This document shows, one piece after another, positions 1 through 7,761 of a stretch of DNA of 64,000 nt. This stretch comes from Corynebacterium sp. sy039 (lineage in GTDB: Bacteria > Actinomycetota > Actinomycetes > Mycobacteriales > Mycobacteriaceae): the NCBI RefSeq assembly GCF_007904105.1, contig NZ_CP042325.1, positions 372,001 through 436,000 on the forward strand, in the 5' to 3' direction. How positions within the stretch are numbered: the first letter of the stretch is position 1; every line of letters starts with the position of its first letter. A program made the translations under genes and the position numbers. Under the pieces are notes generated by a model that saw nothing but the letters and a program-made list of their open reading frames with translations, was not told where the DNA came from and searched no databases.

Positions 1-1318
1 GTGCAAGATAATCGGAATTGAGTAGCGCATTGGCATTTCCACCTGGCAGTGGCGCAAAAGCTGGGTCGGCTATATACGCATCACGATCTGCGTAGGCAAG
101 ACGCTCTGCTTCGCTGATAAGGTGTAGGGCTTGTGCTGAAGGTAATGCACCATCTAGACCAGTTTTTTCTGGGGTAAGCGCTGCGAGATCCGCGTTTTCT
201 AAAATTCCTAGTGCGCTTAGCACTGTAATGCCACCTGAACTTGATGGTGGTGCACCGCAGATGATTTTATCGTGGTATGGTGCACATACTGCTTCCTGTT
301 CGATGGGAGTATAAGCTGCGAGATCAGCAGTAGTGAGTGTGGAAGGAGTTTTCCCACCTTGATTACTTGTTGCTTTATCGACGATATCCTTTGCTAATTC
401 TCCGGTATAGAGTGCTTGAGCTCCCTGGGTTGCCAATGTTTCTAGAGTGTGGGCATAAGCTGGATTTTTTAATATTTCGCCTGTGGTTTTGGGGCTCCCA
501 TCCTCGTGTAGGAAATAAGCAGCTGCTTCAGGATCACTGGCGAGGTCTTGTGCATTATCGGCAATGCTTGTTGCCATTCGTTGACTAATGGCAAAGCCGT
601 CTTGAGCAAGAGTGTGAGCTGGTTGGGTCAGGGATTCCCATGATTGTTGACCGTATCGCTGGTGCAATTTATCTAGAGCAGCGACAATGCCTGGTACTCC
701 TATTGACCTTCCTGAGCGGCGTGCATCTGGTTGCGCATTAAGTAGGTAGTCGCCTGTTGCATTTACTGGTGCTGTTTCTCTGCCATCGATAGCGATGAGT
801 TTTCCGCTCGCTGCATCGCTATAGAGGATGTATCCTCCTCCGCCAATTCCAGAGGATTGTGGTTCCACTAAACCTAGGGTAAATTGTGCTGCGACCAGTG
901 CATCTGCTGCACTTCCGCCTTTGCTTAGTACATCGCAAGCTGCTTTAGTGGCCAGAGGGTTAGCGGTGGAAACAGCGAAATTCTTGGCATGAGCTGCGGT
1001 GAGATTGGTACGAAAACCTGTAGCGCTTTCTGGCATGGTTGCTACTTCTGTTGTTGCATCATTGCCTTTTGCTGCATTGTCGGTTGTGTTTTCTGCAGAT
1101 ATGGAAGTTGCTGCAAAGTTTGCTGATTCGGGGATTTGGCAGCTGACATAATTAACCTGCTTATTGGCAGTATTTGTTGGTGTAGCACTATTTGTGGAAC
1201 TAGGAGAGCTACAGGCTGCCAAAGATACTGTCAAAGATACAAGGCATCCTAGAGAGGATGCTATTTGCGCAGTATGTGTTATGCGCGTGGGCGAGAGAAA
1301 GCGGGAGAGTATTTTCAT
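1..1318 (-). CDS. ggt: Gamma-glutamyltransferase lipoprotein (partial, C-terminal part outside window)
   Basis: Reading the minus strand from ATG at 1318 gives an open frame of about 439 residues that continues past the left edge. The N-terminus is a lipoprotein signal with lipobox LAAC, so Cys36 would be lipidated and the enzyme anchored outside the membrane. The following sequence matches the large subunit of gamma-glutamyltransferase: a region reading ALVAAQFTLGLVEPQSSGIGGGG, shortened here to the key GIGGGG loop, then DGRETAP, a PPPSSSGG-like stretch read as GAPPSSSGG, and AERLAYADRDAYIADP near the edge. The family cleaves the gamma-glutamyl bond of glutathione and matures by self-cleavage at a Thr that begins the small subunit; that Thr lies beyond the window, so activity cannot be judged. 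No Shine-Dalgarno is obvious; TAAAAT lies 6 nt before the ATG, which would suit a leaderless mRNA. Confidence 0.88.
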   Translation of the reverse strand, partial: MKILSRFLSPTRITHTAQIASSLGCLVSLTVSLAACSSPSSTNSATPTNTANKQVNYVSCQIPESANFAATSISAENTTDNAAKGNDATTEVATMPESATGFRTNLTAAHAKNFAVSTANPLATKAACDVLSKGGSAADALVAAQFTLGLVEPQSSGIGGGGYILYSDAASGKLIAIDGRETAPVNATGDYLLNAQPDARRSGRSIGVPGIVAALDKLHQRYGQQSWESLTQPAHTLAQDGFAISQRMATSIADNAQDLASDPEAAAYFLHEDGSPKTTGEILKNPAYAHTLETLATQGAQALYTGELAKDIVDKATSNQGGKTPSTLTTADLAAYTPIEQEAVCAPYHDKIICGAPPSSSGGITVLSALGILENADLAALTPEKTGLDGALPSAQALHLISEAERLAYADRDAYIADPAFAPLPGGNANALLNSDYLA

Positions 1319-1405
1319 GCACATATTTTAGACCTATTCTGTGATAGGTATATGGAATAGGGATAACAACCTGAATCTAATTGCTGGGTGGTTATTGCAC
1401 TCGAC

Positions 1406-1942
1406 TTACTGAGTTTCTTCAGAAAGTAATTCTTGTGCTGTATCAATGAGTTTTTTGCGCTCTGTACCATTGAGTGAAAAAGGGCTGATGTAATCGTGAA
1501 TCCATAGTCCAGCTGCAATGAGATGGATGAGGTATTTTTTGGGTTCACTGTCAATAACATCACGAGGAAATGCCCATTTCTCTAGTGTTTTCTCCCATGT
1601 TTTTCGATACTCAGGGACGTTGGTGGCGTCGAGAGTAAGGAGCAAATCGCTTAAGGATGCGTGTTCGGAAAAAACTTCTAGACTTGCCAAAACACGTTGT
1701 TCTACTGTTGATTCTGGCAAAGGAACGTCTAAGGCATCAATAAGTTGTTCTTCCCAGCTATGTGCTAGATAATCATTGATGTCTTGCAACATTGCGTGCC
1801 TTGATGGGAAATGGTAAATCAGACCAGATTTTGACATTTTTGTGGCTTGGGAAAGCGAATCATAGGTGAGTGCTTCTAGCCCTTCTCGCTCGATGATGTC
1901 GATGGCTGTGGTGATGAGAAGTTCTTTTTTACTCGTGCGCAT
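1406..1942 (-). CDS. TetR-family transcriptional repressor (178 aa)
   Basis: Starts MRTSKKELLITTAIDIIE with an AAGGAG ribosome site about 7 nt upstream. Residues about 5-60 form a TetR-type helix-turn-helix, with the recognition part around MSKSGLIYHFPSR. The C-terminal half is variable, as usual for ligand-binding domains of this family. A longer in-frame start exists upstream but lies within the efflux pump gene, and the internal ATG has the better ribosome site. The start overlaps the end of the upstream efflux gene by 14 bp, so the two are in one operon and probably translationally coupled. By context it represses the pump, and itself, through the palindrome in the pump promoter. The inducer is unknown. 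Confidence 0.85.
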   Translation of the reverse strand: MRTSKKELLITTAIDIIEREGLEALTYDSLSQATKMSKSGLIYHFPSRHAMLQDINDYLAHSWEEQLIDALDVPLPESTVEQRVLASLEVFSEHASLSDLLLTLDATNVPEYRKTWEKTLEKWAFPRDVIDSEPKKYLIHLIAAGLWIHDYISPFSLNGTERKKLIDTAQELLSEETQ

Positions 1943-3374
1943 ATTTTGTCTCCTTGGGATTGCCATTGAAGAAGATGAAAGTTCCAATAGCAGTGGTAGC
2001 TGCGATAATTGCTGTGATGATGAGAGTTGTGGCGTAGGCACTGTCAATGGCCGATGCTGCTTGCATACCACCTGCATCCATAGAATGAGCCACGGACTGA
2101 GGTGCACGTAATGTGTAGAACATGGACATAAGTGAGCCCATGAGAGCTACTGATAATACAGTGCCGAGTTCATAGGAGACTTCTTCCATCGCGGAAGCCA
2201 TCCCTGATTGATGTGCTGGTGCAGAGCCGATAATGGCAGTGGAGGCAACTGACATAATCAGCCCAATACCAAATCCAGCTGTAATGAATCCAAAGATAAG
2301 TAAAGCGAAAAGATTATTCCATATGGCATAAACGCCAAGGAAAAGCCCAAGTGCTACCAGAGCAAAACCACCAGAGATGATTGGTCTAAAGCCTATTCTG
2401 TGGAGATTAGCTCCGCCCAAAATGGATGCAGGAAAAGCTGCTAGAGCAATGGCAGCGGTAATGAGTCCGGCTTGGAGTGGACTAAACCCAAGAGCAATTT
2501 GGAAACGCTGAGTAGTGAGTAACTCTGTTCCGGCAACAATAAACATGGAAAGAGCTGCGCTTAATACTCCGATACTAAAAAGGCGATTACGGAAAATATC
2601 AAAGGAAAGTAAAGGGTTTACTAGGTGTTTCTGTCTATGAACGAAAGCCCATGAACTGACGAGAGTCAGTAATGCTGAGCCGGTAATGTATAGGAGATTA
2701 AGTGGAAAATGGGTAAGTTCTTTAATGAAAAATACGAAACCGGTCATAGCGAGCATTGCCCATATGGAAGATAAAAAGTCCCATGATTGTTGTGGATCTG
2801 CTTGGTTTTCAGGAGCGAAGATATGCGTGGAAAACAAGGTAAGTACCACGATGGGGATATTGATGAGAAATACTGATCCCCACCAGAAATTTTCTAATAG
2901 AAATCCACCAAGAACAGGGCCTGCGGCTGCTCCTATGGTTGCGATAGAGCCCCAAATGCCAATTGCTGTATTGCGTTCTTTAGAGTCGATGAACGTAAGA
3001 CGGATGAGGGCTAGGGTGGCTGGCATGAGTGTGGCTGCGCCAAAGCCTAGTAGTGCCCGTGCAGTAATGAGCAATTGTGCGTTAGGAGAAAAAGCGGCAA
3101 TGAGTGACGCGATGCCAAAGATGATGAGGCCAATCTCAAACATCCGTCGGTGGCCAATTTTATCTCCTAAAGTACCGGTACCGATAAGTAAACCTGCTAG
3201 GACCAGAGGGTAGGCATTGACAATCCATAATCCTTGGAGTTCTGTGGTGTTCAAGGATTCTCTTAAAGTGGGCAGTGCACTAAAAAGAATGGAATTATCT
3301 GCAGAAACCATGAATAGTCCTAGAGAAACGATGAGGAGGAAGATCCATCGTTGCGATTGTGACGTTTTCTGCAT
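1929..3374 (-). CDS. MFS multidrug efflux transporter, DHA2 type (481 aa)
   Basis: Integral membrane drug:H+ antiporter of the major facilitator superfamily. Visible motifs are ADNSILFSALPTL in the first membrane segment (the DHA2 motif D1 position), the loop GDKIGHRRMF (motif A) and AAAGPVLGGFL (motif C, typical of antiporters). Length and the number of hydrophobic stretches suit a 12-14 segment DHA2 protein. I start it at the ATG at 3374 (MQKTSQSQRW) and not the ATG at 3395, because the latter lies inside the promoter palindrome, and because the hexamer TACAGT lies 7 nt before 3374, as for a leaderless message. It is followed by the overlapping tetR gene. Substrate cannot be inferred. Confidence 0.85.
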   Translation of the reverse strand: MQKTSQSQRWIFLLIVSLGLFMVSADNSILFSALPTLRESLNTTELQGLWIVNAYPLVLAGLLIGTGTLGDKIGHRRMFEIGLIIFGIASLIAAFSPNAQLLITARALLGFGAATLMPATLALIRLTFIDSKERNTAIGIWGSIATIGAAAGPVLGGFLLENFWWGSVFLINIPIVVLTLFSTHIFAPENQADPQQSWDFLSSIWAMLAMTGFVFFIKELTHFPLNLLYITGSALLTLVSSWAFVHRQKHLVNPLLSFDIFRNRLFSIGVLSAALSMFIVAGTELLTTQRFQIALGFSPLQAGLITAAIALAAFPASILGGANLHRIGFRPIISGGFALVALGLFLGVYAIWNNLFALLIFGFITAGFGIGLIMSVASTAIIGSAPAHQSGMASAMEEVSYELGTVLSVALMGSLMSMFYTLRAPQSVAHSMDAGGMQAASAIDSAYATTLIITAIIAATTAIGTFIFFNGNPKETKYAHE

Positions 3375-3381
3375 ATACTGA

Positions 3382-3411
3382 ACTGTACCGAACATACGTT
3401 ACAGTTTTCAA
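3382..3411 (-). promoter_or_regulatory. Promoter with palindromic operator for the MFS-tetR operon
   Basis: On the minus strand TTGAAA (3411-3406) and TACAGT (3387-3382) are 18 nt apart, matching -35 and -10 elements. The 24-bp stretch 3382-3405 is a palindrome with half-sites ACTGTAnCG and CGnTACAGT, so it fills the spacer and the -10 box. This is the usual placement for a TetR-family operator. A further half-site, CGGTACAAGT, lies at 3441-3450. The role is inferred. Confidence 0.7.
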
Positions 3412-3558
3412 GTCTTAATATTCACAGGATTTTGACAGGACGGTACAAGTATTTCGGCAGTGGGGGAGGGTTGAATGAAGGGGAAACTCCGCCAGCGCAA
3501 TGGTCAATGCTTTAGCTGAGCATTTGCAGTATTAATAGTTATAGGAAATTAGAGGACA

Positions 3559-4272
3559 ATGGAAAACATGAATGAAAGATCAACTCGGGTACTTGTTGTC
3601 GACGATGAACCTAATATCGTAGAACTGCTCACTGTTAGTCTTAGGTTTCAAGGTTTTGAGGTTGCTACCGCTAATTCTGGTACCCAGGCACTAGAGGTAG
3701 CGCAAACATTTCAGCCGGATGCTTTCATCCTAGACGTCATGATGCCTGGTATGGATGGTTTCGAGTTATTACCTAAATTAAGGGCACAAGGTCTTGATGG
3801 TCCTGTTTTATATCTCACTGCAAAAGATGCAGTAGAAAACCGTATTCATGGTTTGACTATTGGTGCTGATGATTACGTCACCAAACCTTTTTCTCTGGAA
3901 GAAGTTATTACACGTCTGCGGGTTATTTTAAGGCGCGGTGCCAGTGTCGAAGAATCGCAAGAAGATGAAGCAACCTTGGTGTATGAAGATTTAACGCTTA
4001 ACGACGATACCCATGAAGTAACCAAGGCGGGGCAATTGGTGGAGCTGTCACCAACAGAATTTAATCTCTTGCGTTTCCTCATGTTGAATGCGGAAGTAGT
4101 GCTTAGCAAAGCAAAAATCCTGGATAACGTGTGGCATTATGATTTTGGTGGTGATGGTAACGTGGTGGAATCCTATATTTCTTATTTGCGCCGCAAAGTC
4201 GATACCTCAGAGCCAGCATTGATTCACACTGTGCGTGGTGTGGGTTATGTCCTGCGTAAACCACGTGGGTAG
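3559..4272 (+). CDS. phoR: OmpR/PhoB-family response regulator, probable PhoR (PhoP in mycobacteria)
   Basis: 237 aa. The N-terminal receiver domain (about residues 9-125) has the acidic pair VVDDEP, phospho-acceptor Asp59 in FILDVMMPGMDG, the conserved Thr in LYLTAKD and Lys in TKPFS. The C-terminal winged helix (about 140-235) has the LSPTEFNLLRFL start and the HTVRGVGYVLR end typical of OmpR/PhoB regulators. The kinase gene follows 49 bp later. Order phosphoregulator-kinase-HIT-purD matches phoP-phoR-HIT upstream of purD in mycobacteria and phoR-phoS in Corynebacterium, where the system controls the phosphate starvation response. Two ATGs (3559, 3568) are possible: AGAGGA is only 2 nt from the first but 11 nt from the second, so the start is uncertain by three codons. 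Confidence 0.85.
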   Translation: MENMNERSTRVLVVDDEPNIVELLTVSLRFQGFEVATANSGTQALEVAQTFQPDAFILDVMMPGMDGFELLPKLRAQGLDGPVLYLTAKDAVENRIHGLTIGADDYVTKPFSLEEVITRLRVILRRGASVEESQEDEATLVYEDLTLNDDTHEVTKAGQLVELSPTEFNLLRFLMLNAEVVLSKAKILDNVWHYDFGGDGNVVESYISYLRRKVDTSEPALIHTVRGVGYVLRKPRG

Positions 4273-4321
4273 GACGATATTACTTAGGCTGTGATTCAAG
4301 ACTGAGAAAAGGCAATAGACT

Positions 4322-5854
4322 TTGGCTGATAAACACTTTTCCCGTGCTGTTGATACTGCAGACGTGGTGGCTGATGAACCTGAGCGCACTTCACCACAGT
4401 CTGCCCCTGAAATAAGCTCCAAACGGACTAGACGTTCTAAGTTTAGAAAGTATCGATTCGGCAAAAATAAGGGTATGCCGATGAGTAACATTCTTGTACT
4501 CATTATTATTGCTATTTCTGCTATTGGTCTAAGCGCTAGCGCTATAGCAGTACAAACCACTATCAAGGGTGTTATCTATAACAGTGTTGATGAAGATCTC
4601 AACCGATCAATGGACAGTTGGGCGGTAAGTTTAGAGATATTTCACGATCTCCAACAACAAGCCGTGGCAAAGGTAAAACATCCTCCCAATGATTTTTATC
4701 TTGCCTGGATTTATCCGGATGGTTCAAGTGCAGAAATCAAAGGTCATAATGGGGAAAGTAAACCTGATTGGTCACAAATACATGTAGGCAGTGCCCCAGT
4801 TAATGTACCGTCTAGTGCAGATTCTGCAGATTCCGTGCAATGGCGTGTCATTGCCAGGGAACGCAACGGTATAACCGTCGTGGTAGCAAAAGATGTCACC
4901 CAAGAAACAATGATTCTCCAGCGCTTAGCGTTAGGGCAGTTCATTATTGGGGCAATAGTATTAGCGCTTATTGCGATTGCGGCGTTTTATATCATCAAAC
5001 GCACATTCCGTCCGCTTAAAGAAGTCGAAGCAACAGCTACAGCTATTGCGGCTGGTAACTTGGATCGTCGCGTGCCAGAATATCCCATCAATACTGAGGT
5101 TGGCTCTCTATCTGCGTCGCTCAACATCATGATTGAGCAACTACAACGCTTGATTATTGAACTACGGGACAAAGAAGAGCAGATGCGTAGATTCGTCGGT
5201 GATGCCTCTCATGAATTGCGTACCCCACTGACCAGTGTAAAAGGCTATGCTGAACTCTACCGTACTGGTGCTACCACAGATGCACAGCTTGTAGTGGACA
5301 AAATTGAAAAAGAAGCCAGTCGCATGAGCGTTTTGGTGGAAGACCTTTTAGCGCTGACCAGAGCAGAGGGAATGCAGTTTGAGGAGAAACCAGTTGATCT
5401 ATTAGAACTTAATCTTGCACTGGCTAATTCTTTGCGCGCGACCTATCCACAACGCAGTATAGATGTTTCTACCACTATGAATGAGGTTCCGCTTGTTCTT
5501 GGTGATGCCTCACGGCTGCATCAAGTGTTTAGCAATTTGATTGTCAATGCTCTCAAACATGGCGGCGAACAAGCTGAGGTGCGTGTTGTGCTCAGAGAAG
5601 GAAACCTGGGTGATAATCCAGCTATTGTTGCAGATGTCGTTGATAATGGTGTGGGAATGAATGCGCAGGACGCGGCTCATATTTTTGAGAGATTCTATCG
5701 TGCTGATGTATCGCGTACTCGCTCCACCGGCGGATCTGGGCTGGGCCTTGCGATTACGAAATCACTCGTGGAATCCCAGCACGGGGAAATATCAGTGCTC
5801 AGTCAACCTGGGGTGGGAACCACGTTTAGAGTCGTGCTCCCACGAGTTATCTAG
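4322..5854 (+). CDS. phoS: Sensor histidine kinase, probable PhoS
   Basis: 510 aa from a TTG start preceded by AAAAGG. Order of parts: a cytosolic basic N-terminus, membrane segment about 55-77, an extracytoplasmic sensor region about 78-200, a second membrane segment about 203-223, HAMP linker about 224-280, HisKA dimerisation domain with phospho-acceptor His297 in DASHELRTPL, then an HATPase domain with N-box NLIVNALKHG, DNGVGM and GGSGLGLAI. It would autophosphorylate and pass phosphate to the adjacent response regulator. The long N-terminus depends on the TTG; a shorter ATG start just before the first membrane segment (MPMSN) is possible. Family assignment is firm; the phosphate signal is inferred from synteny with corynebacterial phoRS. 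Confidence 0.86.
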   Translation: MADKHFSRAVDTADVVADEPERTSPQSAPEISSKRTRRSKFRKYRFGKNKGMPMSNILVLIIIAISAIGLSASAIAVQTTIKGVIYNSVDEDLNRSMDSWAVSLEIFHDLQQQAVAKVKHPPNDFYLAWIYPDGSSAEIKGHNGESKPDWSQIHVGSAPVNVPSSADSADSVQWRVIARERNGITVVVAKDVTQETMILQRLALGQFIIGAIVLALIAIAAFYIIKRTFRPLKEVEATATAIAAGNLDRRVPEYPINTEVGSLSASLNIMIEQLQRLIIELRDKEEQMRRFVGDASHELRTPLTSVKGYAELYRTGATTDAQLVVDKIEKEASRMSVLVEDLLALTRAEGMQFEEKPVDLLELNLALANSLRATYPQRSIDVSTTMNEVPLVLGDASRLHQVFSNLIVNALKHGGEQAEVRVVLREGNLGDNPAIVADVVDNGVGMNAQDAAHIFERFYRADVSRTRSTGGSGLGLAITKSLVESQHGEISVLSQPGVGTTFRVVLPRVI

Positions 5855-5914
5855 GCTTATCTGAGCATCGTATAAACGCTGTGCGCTACTTACACAACTA
5901 CACACTAGCGTTAG

Positions 5915-6343
5915 CTAGTTCAGAAGGTACCCAGTTTTATCAGTACCTAGTTGATCACGTAGTTTCTGGGCTGCTTCATCCATAAGTTGCTGGTCAGTGC
6001 TATCAGCAGACATCGCAGTGGCGAAGTCATAGTTAGCCATAGATGAGGTAGGAAACACATGAATATGAGTATGGGCGACGTCGAAGCCAGCAATAATATA
6101 TCCCGCTCGATCGCTATGGAATGCTGCGATAATAGCCTTACCAATTTTTTGAGCAACCTCATTGAGGTGACCCCAAGTTTCAGCCGGTAAATCTGTCCAT
6201 TTATCGACCTCAGCAATAGGAACAACAAGAACATGCCCATACGCGAGAGGCTCAATCGTAAGAAAGGCCACGACAGTGTCATCACGGTACACAAAACGAC
6301 CGGGAAGGTTACCTTCAATAATCTGTGTAAAGACGCTACTCAT
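5915..6343 (-). CDS. HIT-family nucleotide hydrolase/transferase (142 aa)
   Basis: The whole protein is a single HIT domain. The histidine triad is visible as His91, His93 and His95 in AHTHIHVFP, the middle-to-last His acting in nucleotidyl transfer in this family. The N-terminal half carries the typical FLTIEPLAYGHVLVVPI strand. Members hydrolyse dinucleotides, AMP-lysine-like or phosphoramidate substrates; the exact substrate is not visible. It sits convergent to phoS and divergent from purD, the same neighbours as Rv0759c in Mycobacterium tuberculosis. TAGAAT lies exactly 8 nt before the ATG and no ribosome site is seen, so a leaderless mRNA is likely. Confidence 0.88.
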   Translation of the reverse strand: MSSVFTQIIEGNLPGRFVYRDDTVVAFLTIEPLAYGHVLVVPIAEVDKWTDLPAETWGHLNEVAQKIGKAIIAAFHSDRAGYIIAGFDVAHTHIHVFPTSSMANYDFATAMSADSTDQQLMDEAAQKLRDQLGTDKTGYLLN

Positions 6344-6375
6344 ACTATGAGATTCTAGCTGTAGACTAAAAGACT
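6344..6375. promoter_or_regulatory. Overlapping divergent promoters of the HIT gene and purD
   Basis: The 32-bp gap contains TAGAAT on the minus strand (6357-6352), 8 nt before the HIT start, and TAGACT on the plus strand (6362-6367), 8 nt before purD. The two -10 boxes are 4 bp apart, so each promoter's upstream half lies inside the other's gene. Simultaneous binding of two polymerases looks impossible. Transcription starts are inferred. Confidence 0.65.
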
Positions 6376-7653
6376 ATGCACATACTTCTTATTGGTTCAG
6401 GCGCACGCGAACACGCATTAGCTATTGGATTAGCACAAGATCCAGCAACAACGGCACTGCATATTGCACCAGGAAACCCTGGAATGCAGTCCATTGCCAC
6501 CTGCCACCCAGACATAACTGATATCGAAAACCCTGAGGTTATCGTCGCCCTTGCGCAAAAGATTGCTGCTGACCTTGTGGTCATTGGTCCAGAAAACCCA
6601 TTGGTAGCTGGAGTAGGTGATGCATTGCGCCATGCTGGTTTTGCAGTTTTTGGCCCGAATAAAGCAGCGGCTCAGATCGAAGGCTCCAAAGCATTCGCGA
6701 AGGATGTTATGAAAAGCGCTGGGGTGGCTACCGCACGCGCTGAACAATTACTACCAGGGGCAACACCAGAGCAGATTGAGGAAACACTCGCACATTTTGG
6801 CCCACACTATGTGGTCAAAGATGATGGACTTGCTGGTGGTAAAGGCGTGGTAGTTACTACTGATATCGATCAAGCTCGCGCCCATATAAACAGTGTCCTA
6901 GCAGCTGGAAACCCAGTGCTATTGGAGTCTTTCCTTGATGGTCCGGAAATTTCTTTGTTCTGCCTGGTTGATGGCGAGACTGTTGTACCACTTTTGCCAG
7001 CTCAAGACCACAAGCGTGCATATGACAATGATGAGGGACCTAATACCGGTGGTATGGGTGCTTACACTCCATTACCGTGGCTGAGCCAAACACAAGTGCA
7101 ACGCATTGTCGATGAGATATGCGTTCCGGTGGCAAAAGAGATGGTGAAAAGAGGATGCGCTTACTCTGGTTTGCTCTATGCTGGATTGGCATGGGGTAAA
7201 GAAGGACCAGCAGTTGTCGAATTTAACTGTCGCTTTGGTGATCCAGAAACACAAGCAGTGTTGGCACTATTGGAGTCCCCGTTGGCAACAACCCTAGCTG
7301 CAGTTGCAACAGGAAAATTAGCTGAGCTCGCGCCATTGCAATGGAAAGAAGGCACAGCGGTGACCGTCGTATTAGCTGCTCAGGACTATCCTGCTCGGCC
7401 CCGTACAGGTGATGTTATCAGTGGCATTGATAGCTCTGTGGAAAACATGGTGCGCCATGCAGGTACTGCGCGTAGTGAACAGGGAGAGTTAGTATCCGCT
7501 GGTGGGCGCGTACTTAATGTCATTGGTGTTGGTCAGGATTTAGAGACTGCCCGAGCCCAAGCCTATGCGGCAATAGAAAAAATACATCTTGATGGTAGTC
7601 ATTATCGCAGCGATATTGCCTTGTCAGCTTTGCACGGACGCATCAAAATCTAA
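6376..7653 (+). CDS. purD: Phosphoribosylamine-glycine ligase (GAR synthetase)
   Basis: 425 aa, full length for bacterial PurD. Joins glycine to phosphoribosylamine with ATP, the second step of de novo IMP synthesis, in the cytosol. The N-terminal domain starts with the nucleotide-type loop [10 protein letters not shown], followed by GPENPLVAG; the ATP-grasp core shows [14 protein letters not shown] and [12 protein letters not shown] with the metal-binding Glu/Asn region. First of the purine genes in the window. There is no ribosome site before the ATG, but TAGACT lies 8 nt upstream. A hairpin terminator follows it, so purB is likely a separate unit. Confidence 0.95.
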   Translation: MHILLIGSGAREHALAIGLAQDPATTALHIAPGNPGMQSIATCHPDITDIENPEVIVALAQKIAADLVVIGPENPLVAGVGDALRHAGFAVFGPNKAAAQIEGSKAFAKDVMKSAGVATARAEQLLPGATPEQIEETLAHFGPHYVVKDDGLAGGKGVVVTTDIDQARAHINSVLAAGNPVLLESFLDGPEISLFCLVDGETVVPLLPAQDHKRAYDNDEGPNTGGMGAYTPLPWLSQTQVQRIVDEICVPVAKEMVKRGCAYSGLLYAGLAWGKEGPAVVEFNCRFGDPETQAVLALLESPLATTLAAVATGKLAELAPLQWKEGTAVTVVLAAQDYPARPRTGDVISGIDSSVENMVRHAGTARSEQGELVSAGGRVLNVIGVGQDLETARAQAYAAIEKIHLDGSHYRSDIALSALHGRIKI

Positions 7654-7670
7654 ATCATCTCCCGATACCA

Positions 7671-7733
7671 AACCAGCCTAATCGACGCCTAATCGACGCC
7701 TTTCACCAGGGTGATTAAGCTGGTTGCTTTTTT
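7671..7733 (+). terminator. Intrinsic terminator after purD, containing an 11-bp tandem repeat
   Basis: Arms 7671-7683 and 7713-7725 pair (AACCAGC with GCTGGTT, then TAATC with GATTA after one mismatch), followed by GCTTTTTT. The loop includes an exact tandem repeat, CTAATCGACGC at 7678-7688 and 7689-7699, so the left arm could pair in two registers. Confidence 0.6.
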
Positions 7734-7761
7734 GTGCGCAAAAAATGCCATAATGGACAAC

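Noticed and set aside
2686..3213. Plus-strand open frame of 175 codons
   Set aside because: Antisense to the MFS pump gene, no ribosome site, Met/Arg/Ser-rich composition with no domain; a shadow of the real gene.
7753..7755. ATG 7753 as the purB start
   Set aside because: It overlaps the CATAAT hexamer that is well placed for GTG 7762, so it would not be transcribed from that promoter.
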